Of a stretch of DNA of 64,000 nt, positions 56,123 to 64,000 are shown piece by piece. The stretch covers positions 62,001-126,000 of the forward strand of contig LNEY01000014.1 of the NCBI GenBank assembly GCA_001464195.1, read 5' to 3'. Under the pieces are notes generated by a model. The model saw nothing but the letters and a program-made list of their open reading frames with translations. It made no database searches and had not been told where the DNA came from. Position numbers and translations under genes: made by a program. Origin of the DNA: Burkholderiales bacterium Ga0077547. Its GTDB lineage: Bacteria > Pseudomonadota > Gammaproteobacteria > Burkholderiales > Burkholderiaceae_C. Position 1 is the stretch's first letter, and each line of letters begins with the position of its first letter.

Positions 56123-56853
56123 AGCTCGCCGTCATCAACTACTCGGGCAACGTCGGCAAGACCACGGTGGCCCGCCACCTGCTCGCCCCGCGCATTCCCG
56201 GCTGCCAGGTCGTCGCGGTGGAAAGCATCAACGCCGACGATGGCCAGCGGGTGACGATCCGCGGCCGGCAGTTCGCGCAGCTGCAGGAGTTCCTGCAGAG
56301 CATCGATAACGTGGTGGTAGACATCGGCGCGAGCAATGTCGAAGAGCTGCTCAAGCTGATGCGGCGCTACCAGGACAGCCAGCAGGACTTCGATGGCTAT
56401 GTCGTACCCACCGTGCCTGCTCGCAAGCAGCAGCAGGACACGGCCGCCACGCTGGGAGAGCTGGCGCGCATCGGGGTTCCGCCCGCGCGGCTGCGCGTAG
56501 TCTTCAACCAGGTCGACGAGGACGACCCGTTTGACAGCACCTTCGCAACGCTTCTGGCGTATTGCGCCTCGACCGGCATCGCCAGGCCCAACGCGGCAGC
56601 GGTCATCTCTTTCAACGAGGTGTACTCGCTGGTTCGCGGCACGGGCCAGTCCCTGGCTGAACTGGCTGCGGATAGCACCGACTACAAGTCGCTGATCGCC
56701 CAGGCCGGCAAACCATCGGACCGACTGGCGCTCGCACGTCGCCTCGCGACCCAGCGCCTGGCACGGGGTGTCGTCCCGGAACTCGACGCGTGCTTCGCAG
56801 CGCTGGATCTGCAGAGCCTTCTGACCGGTGCGCAGCCGGTGCCCTCGTCATGA
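56119..56853 (+). CDS. stbB: StbB/ParA-like ATPase
   Basis: 244 residues. Deviant Walker A NYSGNVGKTTVARHLL at 7-22, VVVDIGASNVEELLK, and FNQVDEDDPF. Fits StbB, which in R388 helps conjugation and plasmid positioning. Between StbA-like and StbC-like genes with ATGA overlaps on both sides. Confidence 0.85.
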   Translation: MKLAVINYSGNVGKTTVARHLLAPRIPGCQVVAVESINADDGQRVTIRGRQFAQLQEFLQSIDNVVVDIGASNVEELLKLMRRYQDSQQDFDGYVVPTVPARKQQQDTAATLGELARIGVPPARLRVVFNQVDEDDPFDSTFATLLAYCASTGIARPNAAAVISFNEVYSLVRGTGQSLAELAADSTDYKSLIAQAGKPSDRLALARRLATQRLARGVVPELDACFAALDLQSLLTGAQPVPSS

Positions 56854-57311
56854 CGCATCCCACCTCGGCGCGGGAGGCGCTTCTCGTTGAAGCGCTCGGC
56901 GAGGCGGCCAAGCTGATCCGGCAGGTCGAGGCACTGGTGCCGACGCTGGATCGCTCACGCCAGGCGCTGGTCGATGCGCACCGTGGACTGGCAGGACAGC
57001 TGGCCGCGTTCGAAGCCCAGGTCACAACCCTGACCGGGAAGGCCAAGGTCCAGGCGGTGACGCACATCGCCGCGCGCACTGACGAGGCAGCGAGGAGGTC
57101 GATCGACCTGCAGGCGCGGGCGATGACGGAGGCGGCGCGGGTCGCGTTCGGCGCCGAGGTCGGTGCCTCGCTGCAGCGGCTGCATTCGTCCATTCAGCGA
57201 CTGCTCGAGCGGCCGGGACGGGCTTGGGAGCCTTGGCTGACGCATGCGGGTGCGGCAGCGACCGGGTCCGCGGTCACCATGCTGGTGACGGTCCTGCTGT
57301 GGAAGCACTGA
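56850..57311 (+). CDS. StbC-like coiled-coil membrane protein
   Basis: 153 residues: helical coiled-coil body (about 10-125, Ala/Arg/Gln-rich) and one C-terminal membrane helix (AAATGSAVTMLVTVLLW). No known enzyme motif. Third gene after StbA/StbB-like genes, the same place as StbC. Confidence 0.6.
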   Translation: MTHPTSAREALLVEALGEAAKLIRQVEALVPTLDRSRQALVDAHRGLAGQLAAFEAQVTTLTGKAKVQAVTHIAARTDEAARRSIDLQARAMTEAARVAFGAEVGASLQRLHSSIQRLLERPGRAWEPWLTHAGAAATGSAVTMLVTVLLWKH

Positions 57312-57343
57312 GATCTGTTGGAGGTCCGCCCCGCCTGTGCGGC

Positions 57344-57655
57344 TCAGTGGTAGTCGTCTTCGAGCTGGTGGCGCACGGCGAGGATGGTCACCACCGATGC
57401 ATCCTCGATCTCGAACAGCGCCACGTAGCCGCTCTGGCCGAAGGGGATGAGCAGCTCGCGCAGGAACGGGTCGTCGCCGGCCTTGCGGTAGACGAACGGG
57501 GAGTGTCTGAGGCTCTGCACCGCACCCGTGATGGCACTCAGTGCTTGCTCGGCAAGATCAAGGTCCTCGACCGTGGTGGCCCGATCGAGCAGGTGGTCGT
57601 ATAGCCGCGTCAGGTCATCCCGGGCCGACGCGCTGTACCGCACCACAAAGCTCAC
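57344..57655 (-). CDS. parE: ParE/RelE-family toxin
   Basis: 103 residues from GTG. ParE pattern: VVRYSASARDDLTRLYDHLLD, SLRHSPFVYRK, LRELLIPFGQSGYVALFEI, VVTILAVRHQLEDDY. ParE toxins poison gyrase; RelE cleaves mRNA. GTGA overlap with the antitoxin. Confidence 0.9.
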   Translation of the reverse strand: MSFVVRYSASARDDLTRLYDHLLDRATTVEDLDLAEQALSAITGAVQSLRHSPFVYRKAGDDPFLRELLIPFGQSGYVALFEIEDASVVTILAVRHQLEDDYH

Positions 57656-57936
57656 GCACGGGCCTTCTTGTGCAGTCTCGTGCGGGCCTGGGCCAGCTTC
57701 TTGGCCAACTGGGCGTGGACCACGTCGGCATCGATGTAGACGCCCGTGCGCTTCGCCTCGTCGCGGGAGGCCAGGCCACGCGCGATGAACTCGGCACGGA
57801 CACGGCGTCGCTGGATCGTCTCCCGCACCGACGCCTCGATGAAGCCTGAGAGCGTCTCGCCTTCCTGGAGCACGCTCTCGGCGGCTTCGCGCAGTTCGGG
57901 ATCGACGCGCAAGGATGGCAAGGTGGCGGATTTCAT
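57652..57936 (-). CDS. parD: ParD-like ribbon-helix-helix antitoxin
   Basis: 94 residues. SATLPSLRVDPELREAAESVLQEGETLSGFIEASV is the CopG/ParD N-terminal fold; basic C-terminus wraps the toxin. ATG start 57936; coupled to parE. Both toxin and antitoxin look intact, so this module can stabilise the ICE. Confidence 0.88.
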   Translation of the reverse strand: MKSATLPSLRVDPELREAAESVLQEGETLSGFIEASVRETIQRRRVRAEFIARGLASRDEAKRTGVYIDADVVHAQLAKKLAQARTRLHKKARA

Positions 57937-58151
57937 GGCGGGCAAGGGGTGCGTTGCAGTTGCGATGCATTCTACCCAAGCCGTCCGTCCGACGCCAGAG
58001 GTGGGCGGCAGCCTAAATGCCACGCGGGCCTCGATCTGCCTGGCGCGCGCCCCTCGACGAGGTACTGCCAGACCACGCGAGCCGGCCGACACACCGTGGA
58101 GGCCGGCGAGCGTGCGTGCCAGCCGATGTGGGGGCGAATGGCGCCTTGCGC

Positions 58152-58508
58152 TCACCCACCGGCCTGCCCGCACAAGCCCCAACGCTCGATCACAGCTCGC
58201 ATGCGCGCGTCCCCGTCGGGGACCAGCTTGTACAGGTCGGCGCGACCCCAGCGCAGCGCGTCCAGGCAGATCAGCATGTCGTCGCTGATCGCGATGTCGA
58301 CCGCCCGAAGCTCGAACAGGTCGAGCGGGAAGGCGTGGCCGTTGTACGTGGCGGCCATGAAGCGCGCGATGCGCGGGATCTGGCCAGAGTCGCGAGTCTC
58401 GGCGAGCTGCAGCAGGCGCGCGAAGGATTGCGCGCCTTTGCGTGTGGCATCGCCGGACCGGACCGCGAAGGCGTCCAGCTCGTCAAGCGTTCCGATTGGC
58501 GTGTTCAT
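58152..58508 (-). CDS. DUF7673-like ICE protein
   Basis: 118 residues. ARLLQLAETRDSGQIPRIARFMAATYNGHAFPL and FELRAVDIAISDDMLICLDALRW fit the small ICE protein class now called DUF7673, from memory. No function. GAGG near the ATG. Confidence 0.7.
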   Translation of the reverse strand: MNTPIGTLDELDAFAVRSGDATRKGAQSFARLLQLAETRDSGQIPRIARFMAATYNGHAFPLDLFELRAVDIAISDDMLICLDALRWGRADLYKLVPDGDARMRAVIERWGLCGQAGG

Positions 58509-58621
58509 TTCCTCACCTCGTGCAAAGTGGCTCCAGCCGGATGCGCACCGATGGTCGGGTCGGTGCGGGCCGTTGGGCGCGCTGGATTCGGGCCTGAATC
58601 CAGCGCGCTTGGCCTCCAGGC

Positions 58622-59485
58622 TCATGCTTTGAGCTTGCGCATCTCCTCGGCCAGCATCCACAGCGCCCGGTTCAGGCTCACGCCACGGTCGATGCTGCCC
58701 ACGGGGCGGGTCTGCAGCCGGCGCCCTTGCGCACTGCGGCCAGGCTGACCTCCGCGGATCACGTTCTCCTGCACGCGCTGGAAGGTGGTCCACAGGCTGT
58801 GGCCGATGTCCTCGGGCCGACGGGCTTCGATCAGCTGCTCGGCCGTCACCGGTGCAGGGGCGTGCCCTCCGCCCTCCTCTACCGCGCTCTCACCAAATCG
58901 CAGAGCCAGTGCGGCGGTGGCGAAGGCGATTTCCTCAGGTGGCTGCAGCTGCAGCGACTTCATCGCCTCGGTGTGTTCGCCCACCGCCTCGAACTCATCG
59001 AGCACGCGGAACGCGCCTTCGATCACCTCGCCCTGGATGTTGCCCTTGTGCGGGATGCGGATGTCGTCCACCACCTGGCCCACCACCAGGCCGTTGCAGC
59101 AGACGAAGCGGAACATGCCGGCGAGCATCTGGTAGCTGCTGGCACCGTCGTGGCTGTTGATCAGGATGATTTCGTTGGCCTCGGGCTTGGTGCTGACCTG
59201 ACCCGCGTGGCGCATGCGGATCATGTGCTTGGTGTATTCCGCCTTGCCTTCGACGCGGCTGGCGCCCTGGGCGACCATGAAGGGCTCGAAGCCCTCCTTG
59301 CGCAGGCCGCGCAGGACATCGATGGTCGGGATGTAGGTGTAACGCTCTGAGCGGCTCGCGTGCTTGCCCTCGGCGAAGATGGACGGCGCCGCGGCGCGCA
59401 TCTGGTCTTCGCTCAGGGGCTGGTCGCCGCGCATGACGCGGGTGTTGCGGGCGAAACGGGTGGCGAGTGTCGGGGTTGAATACAT
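58622..59485 (-). CDS. DUF932 (phage/plasmid-like) protein
   Basis: 287 residues. FAEGKHASRSERYTYIPTIDVLRGLRKEGFEP, SYQMLAGMFRFVCCNGLVVG: the DUF932 signature. Common on conjugative elements, unknown role, perhaps anti-restriction or replication-related. AAGGAA upstream of the ATG. Confidence 0.9.
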   Translation of the reverse strand: MYSTPTLATRFARNTRVMRGDQPLSEDQMRAAAPSIFAEGKHASRSERYTYIPTIDVLRGLRKEGFEPFMVAQGASRVEGKAEYTKHMIRMRHAGQVSTKPEANEIILINSHDGASSYQMLAGMFRFVCCNGLVVGQVVDDIRIPHKGNIQGEVIEGAFRVLDEFEAVGEHTEAMKSLQLQPPEEIAFATAALALRFGESAVEEGGGHAPAPVTAEQLIEARRPEDIGHSLWTTFQRVQENVIRGGQPGRSAQGRRLQTRPVGSIDRGVSLNRALWMLAEEMRKLKA

Positions 59486-59562
59486 GATGGTTTCCTTCAA
59501 TCGTTGAATGAGGTTCGAAGGGCGGGCGCGGCTCTGCAGCCTCACACCCGCCCGGGTCGGGT

Positions 59563-60012
59563 TCAGGCGTGGGACGGCTGTCGCGCGTTGCGGGGTTTGC
59601 GGCTGGTGGCGGCCGGTGCCGCCTGATCGGCGCTGCCTTCACCAGCTTGGCCACCGTTACGGCGGGCATCGCTCTCGGCCCGGCTGTCGAGGTAGTCGAT
59701 TTCCTCGGCAGTGAACGCCATGCCATAGACGGTCTCGCCGTCCTTCTCGTAGTTGTTGTTGCGCAGACGGCCGACGATGTTCACGTGGCTGCCCTTGCCC
59801 AGGTACTCGGCGGCGTTCTCGGCCTGCTTGCCCCACAACGTCCACTGGATCGCGGTGGCTTCCTCTTCGCGGCTGTTGCCTGAACCTCGGCGGCTGTTGC
59901 TGATGGCGGTCAGCACCGCCTTGGCGACCTTGCCCTCGCGACCGTTGACGAAGGCGAGCTGGACGGCGCCCACGAGGTGCGCGTGGCGCTGGATGATTTG
60001 AACGTTGGCCAT
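59563..60012 (-). CDS. ssb: Single-stranded DNA-binding protein
   Basis: 149 residues. OB fold: VQIIQRHAHLVGAVQLAFVNGREGKVAKAVLTAIS, TLWGKQAENAAEYLGKGSHVNIVGRLRNNNY. The C-terminus is basic/Ala-rich without the acidic DDDIPF-type tip, typical of ICE and plasmid SSB-like proteins. AAGGAG upstream. Confidence 0.9.
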   Translation of the reverse strand: MANVQIIQRHAHLVGAVQLAFVNGREGKVAKAVLTAISNSRRGSGNSREEEATAIQWTLWGKQAENAAEYLGKGSHVNIVGRLRNNNYEKDGETVYGMAFTAEEIDYLDSRAESDARRNGGQAGEGSADQAAPAATSRKPRNARQPSHA

Positions 60013-61007
60013 GATGTGCTCCTTGCAAGAACGATCAGCCGGACACCGCTTTGGTATTCCTGGAAACTGATCCTTCTGCTCGGACTTCCTCGCTCCCGCC
60101 CACGGGCGGGCGGGGGGTGGGCACGGCACCTTCCCTCACGGGAAGGGGTGGGGGATGGGTGGTGTGTGTCCTTCAGCAGCCGAAGCAGTGCGCCGGTTTC
60201 CCGGCCCACCGCTTGAAGATCCCCCCACAAGTCCCCCTCGCGATTCGACGGGGGTTGTGGGGGGAGCGCGGTGGGACGACTGGCGCACGCGCTGCCCCTC
60301 CAAGGTCGGCAAAGCGTCGCGGCTGATGTGCCAGCTCGCCTGGCGCAGCGGTTGCAGCGCAGCCGACCGAACGATCACGAGCAGCGGCGCCTCTGCGGCC
60401 GACGTGCCACCAAGGGAGCCACAGGCGAGCGACTGGCGCGGCGGTCGAGCCGCTGCGAACATATCCTTGACCCCGCATTCAGCGGCCCGGCTTCGGGCTT
60501 GGCGGGTGACCGGGGTGACGATCTGGCCGGCGCCGCACCGAGCGGAACAACGTGTAGCGACCTGCAAGCCGGTCAGTTCGCCAAGCGGGCGTCGGTCATG
60601 CGCCGCATGACGGACGAAGAAGCCCGCGTTCCCCGGCCACGGGACAGGGCCGCCTCGTTCACCAGCCGGCACCGCCGGCCTGACCGTGTTCGCGTCAGGG
60701 ATGGAAGCCCGTCAGGGGGCGAGACACCGGTATCCCGATGGCTCGACGCGCAGCGCGACAGCCCGGCCCCGCACCGAGGGGACACGCGCCAAAGGGCATT
60801 CCCATCGTGGAGGTTCAACACCGGATAAGCGGCGACGCACTAGCCGCCGCGGCCGAGCGATCGATCGAAGGCCTCGAAAGGCACCTGACGCTGCTCGCGC
60901 CCGAATCGCAAGACAGCGCTCAGCGGATCTTGACCAGCACGCCGAACCGAGCCCGGGCGTACGGCATCGACCCGCCCTTTCACGTCGCATGCCGGTATAA
61001 CCGGACC
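60013..61007. other. About 1 kb without supported gene
   Basis: Open frames on both strands are long because of GC bias but show no domain, start signal or sensible composition. It contains a strong hairpin (60221-60264). It may be scar or regulatory DNA between core ICE genes and cargo. Confidence 0.4.
60221..60264. repeat. Strong GC-rich hairpin
   Basis: CCCCCCACAA at 60221-60230 pairs fully with TTGTGGGGGG at 60255-60264, and an inner CCCCCTCG/CGACGGGGG stem adds more with one bulge. No T run, so not a standard terminator; may be a replication or protein-binding site. Confidence 0.6.
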
Positions 61008-61973
61008 ATGTCACGTCCCCAGATCTGCATCGTGACGCCAGCGCTCGCAAGCGCCAACAACGGCAACTGGCAGACTGCCAATCGGTGGTCGCAGATACTG
61101 AACGTCCGCTTTCGAGTGGCGCTGGTGAACCAATGGCAGGGCGAGCCCGCCGATGCGCTGCTGGCGCTGCATGCTCGCCGATCAGCGGACTCGATCCAGC
61201 GCTGGGCATCCGACAAACCCGGGCATCCGCTGGCGGTGGTGCTGACCGGCACAGACCTGTACCGCGATATTCACGTCGATAGACAAGCGCAGCGGTCGCT
61301 CGTGCTGGCGGACCGGTTGGTGGTGCTGCACGAAGGGGCCGTCGAAGACCTGCCCGCACAACACCGCGCCAAGGCGGTCATTTGTTTTCAGTCGACGACG
61401 GCGCGCAGGCCATTGGTCAAGACGGCGCAGCACCTGCGCTGCGTGATGGTCGGCCACCTTCGCGAGGAAAAGGCGCCGCAGACCTACTTCGAGGCGGTCC
61501 GCCGGCTGGCCCGGCGGCACGACATCCTGCTCGACCATATCGGCGCCGCGCTCGACCCGGCTCTCGGCGACGCAGCGCAGGCGTTGCAGCACAGCTGCCC
61601 GCAGTACCGGTGGCTGGGCGCACTGCCCCATGACACCACCAGGGGGCGCATCCAGGGTGCGCACATCCTCGTTCACACCAGCCACATGGAAGGCGGTGCC
61701 CATGTGGTGATGGAAGCCATTCGCAGCGGCACGCCCGTCCTGGCAACCCGCATCTCCGGCAACGTCGGCATGCTGGGTGCCGATTACGCAGGGTATTTCG
61801 AGCCCGGCGATTCGGAATGCCTGGCCGCGCTGATCGAACGTTGCCGCAACAACCCGGCAATGCTGGATGGACTGAACAGGCAGTGCGTCGATCGGGCCCC
61901 GTTGTTCGAACCGAAGCGGGAGCAGGCTGCGCTGCTCGCACTCCTCGAAGACATGCTGGCCAAGCATCGATGA
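61008..61973 (+). CDS. senB: SenB-type selenosugar synthase (TIGR04348 glycosyltransferase)
   Basis: 321 residues. GT-B fold. Family landmarks: ICIVTPALASANNGNWQTANRW, DALLALHARRSADSI, PLAVVLTGTDLYRDI, CVMVGHLREEKAPQTYFEAV, DHIGAALDPAL, TSHMEGGAHVVMEAI and GYFEPGDSECLAALI. SenB makes a selenosugar from UDP-sugar and selenophosphate in selenoneine synthesis. No senA or selD gene is near. ATG 61008 puts the first motif at the N-terminus; the frame is open upstream. Confidence 0.85.
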   Translation: MSRPQICIVTPALASANNGNWQTANRWSQILNVRFRVALVNQWQGEPADALLALHARRSADSIQRWASDKPGHPLAVVLTGTDLYRDIHVDRQAQRSLVLADRLVVLHEGAVEDLPAQHRAKAVICFQSTTARRPLVKTAQHLRCVMVGHLREEKAPQTYFEAVRRLARRHDILLDHIGAALDPALGDAAQALQHSCPQYRWLGALPHDTTRGRIQGAHILVHTSHMEGGAHVVMEAIRSGTPVLATRISGNVGMLGADYAGYFEPGDSECLAALIERCRNNPAMLDGLNRQCVDRAPLFEPKREQAALLALLEDMLAKHR

Positions 61974-62334
61974 TCGCGCGATCTCTCGCCACTGATCCTC
62001 CTGCAGGATCTTGCCGTGGCGCCGACGGAACGCCACAGCAGGTACGCCCGCGCGACTTGCAGCGAAGAGACTGACGCTGCCGGTGATGCGCTCGCTGTCA
62101 TCCGGCGGCCGAGGCCATCACTGCCTGAGTCGATTTTCCGCCGAGAACGCCTCGTCATCAACGGCTCCAATTGAACGCCGCGACGACGTGCCACTCCAGC
62201 ACGGCTGCAATCGTTCCGATAGCGATGCCATTGCTGGTCGGGCTGGTAGATGCCGGCATCGATGGATTGCATGGACCCGAGATGCGAAAGCCGGACCGGG
62301 TGCCCCAGTCTGAGGCGGATTCCCTGATTGGCGG
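61974..62334. other. Gap with no supported gene
   Basis: 361 bases between the senB stop and the stop of the transporter gene on the other strand. No terminator or coding signature was recognised. Confidence 0.35.
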
Positions 62335-63387
62335 TCAGTGCCTGTGCAGGTGGTGGGCATCAGGCACATGCGCGTGGCCGTGCGTGATTGCCGTGTGCCG
62401 GTGCAGATGGCTGTGTTTGCCAACAGGCATCGGCTGATGGACGTGGCCGTGATGGGCATCGTCGTGCCGGTGAGCATGTTCGTGCTCCAACGGTTCGTGC
62501 TGATGAAGATGCGCATGCGCCTCCACCAGATGCAGCACCACCCCGGCCAGCATCGACAGACTCCCGAGGACCATCATGACGCCCCAGGCCCGATCGCCCA
62601 GGGCGACCGCAACGACGGCACCAATGAAAGGTGCGAACGCGAACACCGACCCGGTCCGGCCCGCACCGAACGCACGTTGGGCCAGCAGATAGAAACGCAG
62701 GCTGAGACCATAGCCCGTGGCGCCGATCACCAGCAGTGCCGAAGCAGCGCTCCACGCTGGAATCGGTTCACCGAAGACCACCGCCAGCACCAGCGTCGCA
62801 CTGGCGCCTGCCGCCGACTTGAACATCACCACCTGGCTGGGGTCTCGCTCGGCCAGCCCACGCGACAAGGTGTTGTCCACGCCCCAGGCGACAGTCGCGA
62901 TCAGGACAGCCAGCAAGCCGAGGAGCTGATTCCCACCGGTCAAGCCTTGGTCGAGGATCAGCAGCATGCCGCCGGCCAGCAAGAGCAGCATCGCCGTCCA
63001 GACACGCCGGTCCATCGTCTCGTGATACAGCCGCCAGGCCAGCAAGGCGGTGAACAGGGCTTCCAGCGTGAGCATCAGGGAAGCGCTGGTGCCGCTTGTG
63101 CGTTGCAGCCCCCAGGCCAGGGCGACAGGCCCAAGGAAGGCACCGAAGGCCGCCATCGCCAGCAGGCGCCCTCCGTCCGTCATTCGCAGGCTGGCTTCCC
63201 GGTCCGCCGACTGCCTGAGCAAGGCGCCGAGCACGGCGGCACCAGCGTAGAGGAGCGAAGCCGTGGTGAATGCACCCAGGCCTGTGCCGAAGTGCTGCAC
63301 CAGCGGCGTGCTGATGCCGAACAAACCGGACGCCAGCAGCGCCAGGGCACCGCCACGCAGCGCAGGGCCCCTCAATAAATCGGTCAC
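62335..63387 (-). CDS. DMT/EamA transporter with His-rich C-terminal tail
   Basis: About 350 residues, ten membrane helices in two EamA repeats (ALLASGLFGISTPLVQHF start, LIATVAWGVDNTLSRGLAERDP in the second). The last 65 residues carry more than 20 His, likely a metal-binding tail in the cytosol. Near a heavy-metal ATPase, so divalent metal export is plausible. Start uncertain: GTG 63387 is taken; ATG 63489 with AGGGG upstream adds 34 residues. Confidence 0.82.
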   Translation of the reverse strand: MTDLLRGPALRGGALALLASGLFGISTPLVQHFGTGLGAFTTASLLYAGAAVLGALLRQSADREASLRMTDGGRLLAMAAFGAFLGPVALAWGLQRTSGTSASLMLTLEALFTALLAWRLYHETMDRRVWTAMLLLLAGGMLLILDQGLTGGNQLLGLLAVLIATVAWGVDNTLSRGLAERDPSQVVMFKSAAGASATLVLAVVFGEPIPAWSAASALLVIGATGYGLSLRFYLLAQRAFGAGRTGSVFAFAPFIGAVVAVALGDRAWGVMMVLGSLSMLAGVVLHLVEAHAHLHQHEPLEHEHAHRHDDAHHGHVHQPMPVGKHSHLHRHTAITHGHAHVPDAHHLHRH

Positions 63388-63593
63388 GGACACGGGACGG
63401 CTTTCACGTTGATACAACACCAGCAGCGACCAGCTGCACGTTTCACCGCGCCGGGCCGGAAACCGAGCATAGAGGGTGGCGTACGTCATGAGCCCCTGTC
63501 GCTGCATCTCGTGATGCATTGGATCAACACGCGACGACCCGAGGGAGATGACGTCAAGCGCCGATTCGCAGTGCGGCGCCGCGCAGGTGCTCG

Positions 63594-64000
63594 TCACCGG
63601 CGCAACAGTCTCAACCCGTTGCCGACCACCAGCAGGCTCGCCCCCAAGTCGGCGAAGACGGCCATCCACATCGTGCCCAGGCCCAGCAGGGTCAGCACCA
63701 GGAACACCGCCTTGATGCCCAGCGCCAGCACGATGTTCTGGACCAGCACCATATGCGTGGCCCGCGACAGGCGAATGAAGTGCGGGATCTTGCGCAAGTC
63801 GTCGTCCATCAGGGCGACGTCGGCCGTCTCGATGGCCGTGTCTGTGCCCATGGCCCCCATCGCGAACCCGATGCCCGCGCGCGCCAAGGCAGGCGCGTCG
63901 TTGATGCCATCACCAACCATCCCCACCGCGCCGTCGGCCTCCAAAGATTCGATCGCCTGGAGCTTGTCCTCGGGCAACTGGTTGCCCCGTGCCTGATCGA
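63594..64000 (-). CDS. Heavy-metal P-type ATPase (CadA/ZntA class), C-terminus only
   Basis: 135 residues visible; the N-terminal part is beyond the window. [22 protein letters not shown] is the P-type ATPase hinge; [21 protein letters not shown] and the last two helices ([37 protein letters not shown]) match Cd/Zn/Pb exporters. Confidence 0.92.
   Translation of the reverse strand, partial: DQARGNQLPEDKLQAIESLEADGAVGMVGDGINDAPALARAGIGFAMGAMGTDTAIETADVALMDDDLRKIPHFIRLSRATHMVLVQNIVLALGIKAVFLVLTLLGLGTMWMAVFADLGASLLVVGNGLRLLRR

Larger units (their letters stand above)
31000..64000. mobile_element. Integrative and conjugative element, MPF-T type (right end outside window)
   Basis: The region runs from tRNA-Ala to the edge. 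It carries an integrase, AlpA, regulators, VirB1-11/VirD4, a mobilisation operon, StbABC-like, ParDE, DUF932, SSB and metal/selenium cargo. Together these define an ICE. Damage at the relaxase suggests it can no longer transfer alone. Left boundary from integrase position; right boundary not seen. Confidence 0.85.

Noticed and set aside
60136-60828. Several overlapping frames of 100-185 codons in the gap before senB
   Set aside because: No start signals, Arg/Pro-rich noise and contradictory frames.
33880-62170. Shared 13-base word ATCAACGGCTCCA near 33890 and 62160 as ICE repeat ends
   Set aside because: Too short, unrelated contexts and not part of the tRNA sequence.

Overview
The window is about 64 kb of high-GC DNA from a betaproteobacterium, most likely Burkholderiales (Rubrivivax/Leptothrix/Ideonella-like). 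This rests on gene content: flgM/flgN, a Cys-nucleophile intracellular PHA depolymerase, a lone RnfB beside nth, separate heptose-7-P kinase, and DUF3717 and DUF1328 proteins. It is an inference from families, not from an rRNA.

Positions 1 to about 31,000 look like ordinary chromosome. In order: the flagellar pair flgM (cut by the window edge) and flgN-like; a coupled permease/lipoprotein pair; an LpxH-like phosphoesterase; ppk1-sixA; a SOUL protein; a GAF histidine kinase; uvrB; an aromatic aminotransferase; phaZ; a tightly overlapping rnfB - B12-type radical SAM - nth operon; FKBP; a transglutaminase; a two-component cluster (two response regulators and a CHASE3 kinase); an envelope/stress cluster (DUF1328, DUF883, holin-like, BON lipoprotein); an RhlE-type helicase; a DUF3717-DUF1289 fusion; a proteostasis operon (hsp20-hsp20-htrA) behind a sigma-32-like promoter; an alkylation repair pair (Ada-like, alkB); heptose kinase rfaE1; a ComEA-like protein; a YchJ protein; and a tRNA-Ala(CGC).

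From the 3' end of that tRNA to the right edge of the window lies an integrative and conjugative element (ICE). It has a P4-type tyrosine integrase, an AlpA regulator, a LuxR-like regulator, a degenerate MnmH-like rhodanese protein, and a nearly complete VirB/VirD4 type IV secretion operon (virB1-2-3-4-x-6-5-8-9-10-11-virD4). These are followed by OmpA-like, LPD7 and DUF1173 proteins, an AbiE toxin-antitoxin module, a mobilisation operon (relaxase, MobC), a divergent StbABC-like partition operon across a repeat-rich candidate oriT, ParDE, DUF7673, DUF932 and SSB. Cargo follows: a selenosugar synthase (SenB-type) glycosyltransferase, a DMT transporter with a His-rich tail, and the C-terminus of a heavy-metal P-type ATPase. 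No second copy of the tRNA 3' end was seen, so the right end of the ICE lies outside the window.

The ICE looks damaged exactly where it needs to work. The relaxase is cut after about 120 residues, and the AbiEii toxin next to the breakpoint carries a small frame-shifting deletion while its antitoxin is intact. The element may therefore be stranded, or may depend on a relaxase supplied in trans. Two ICE genes, the MnmH-like protein and SenB, belong to families that use selenophosphate. This is the most unusual theme in the window.
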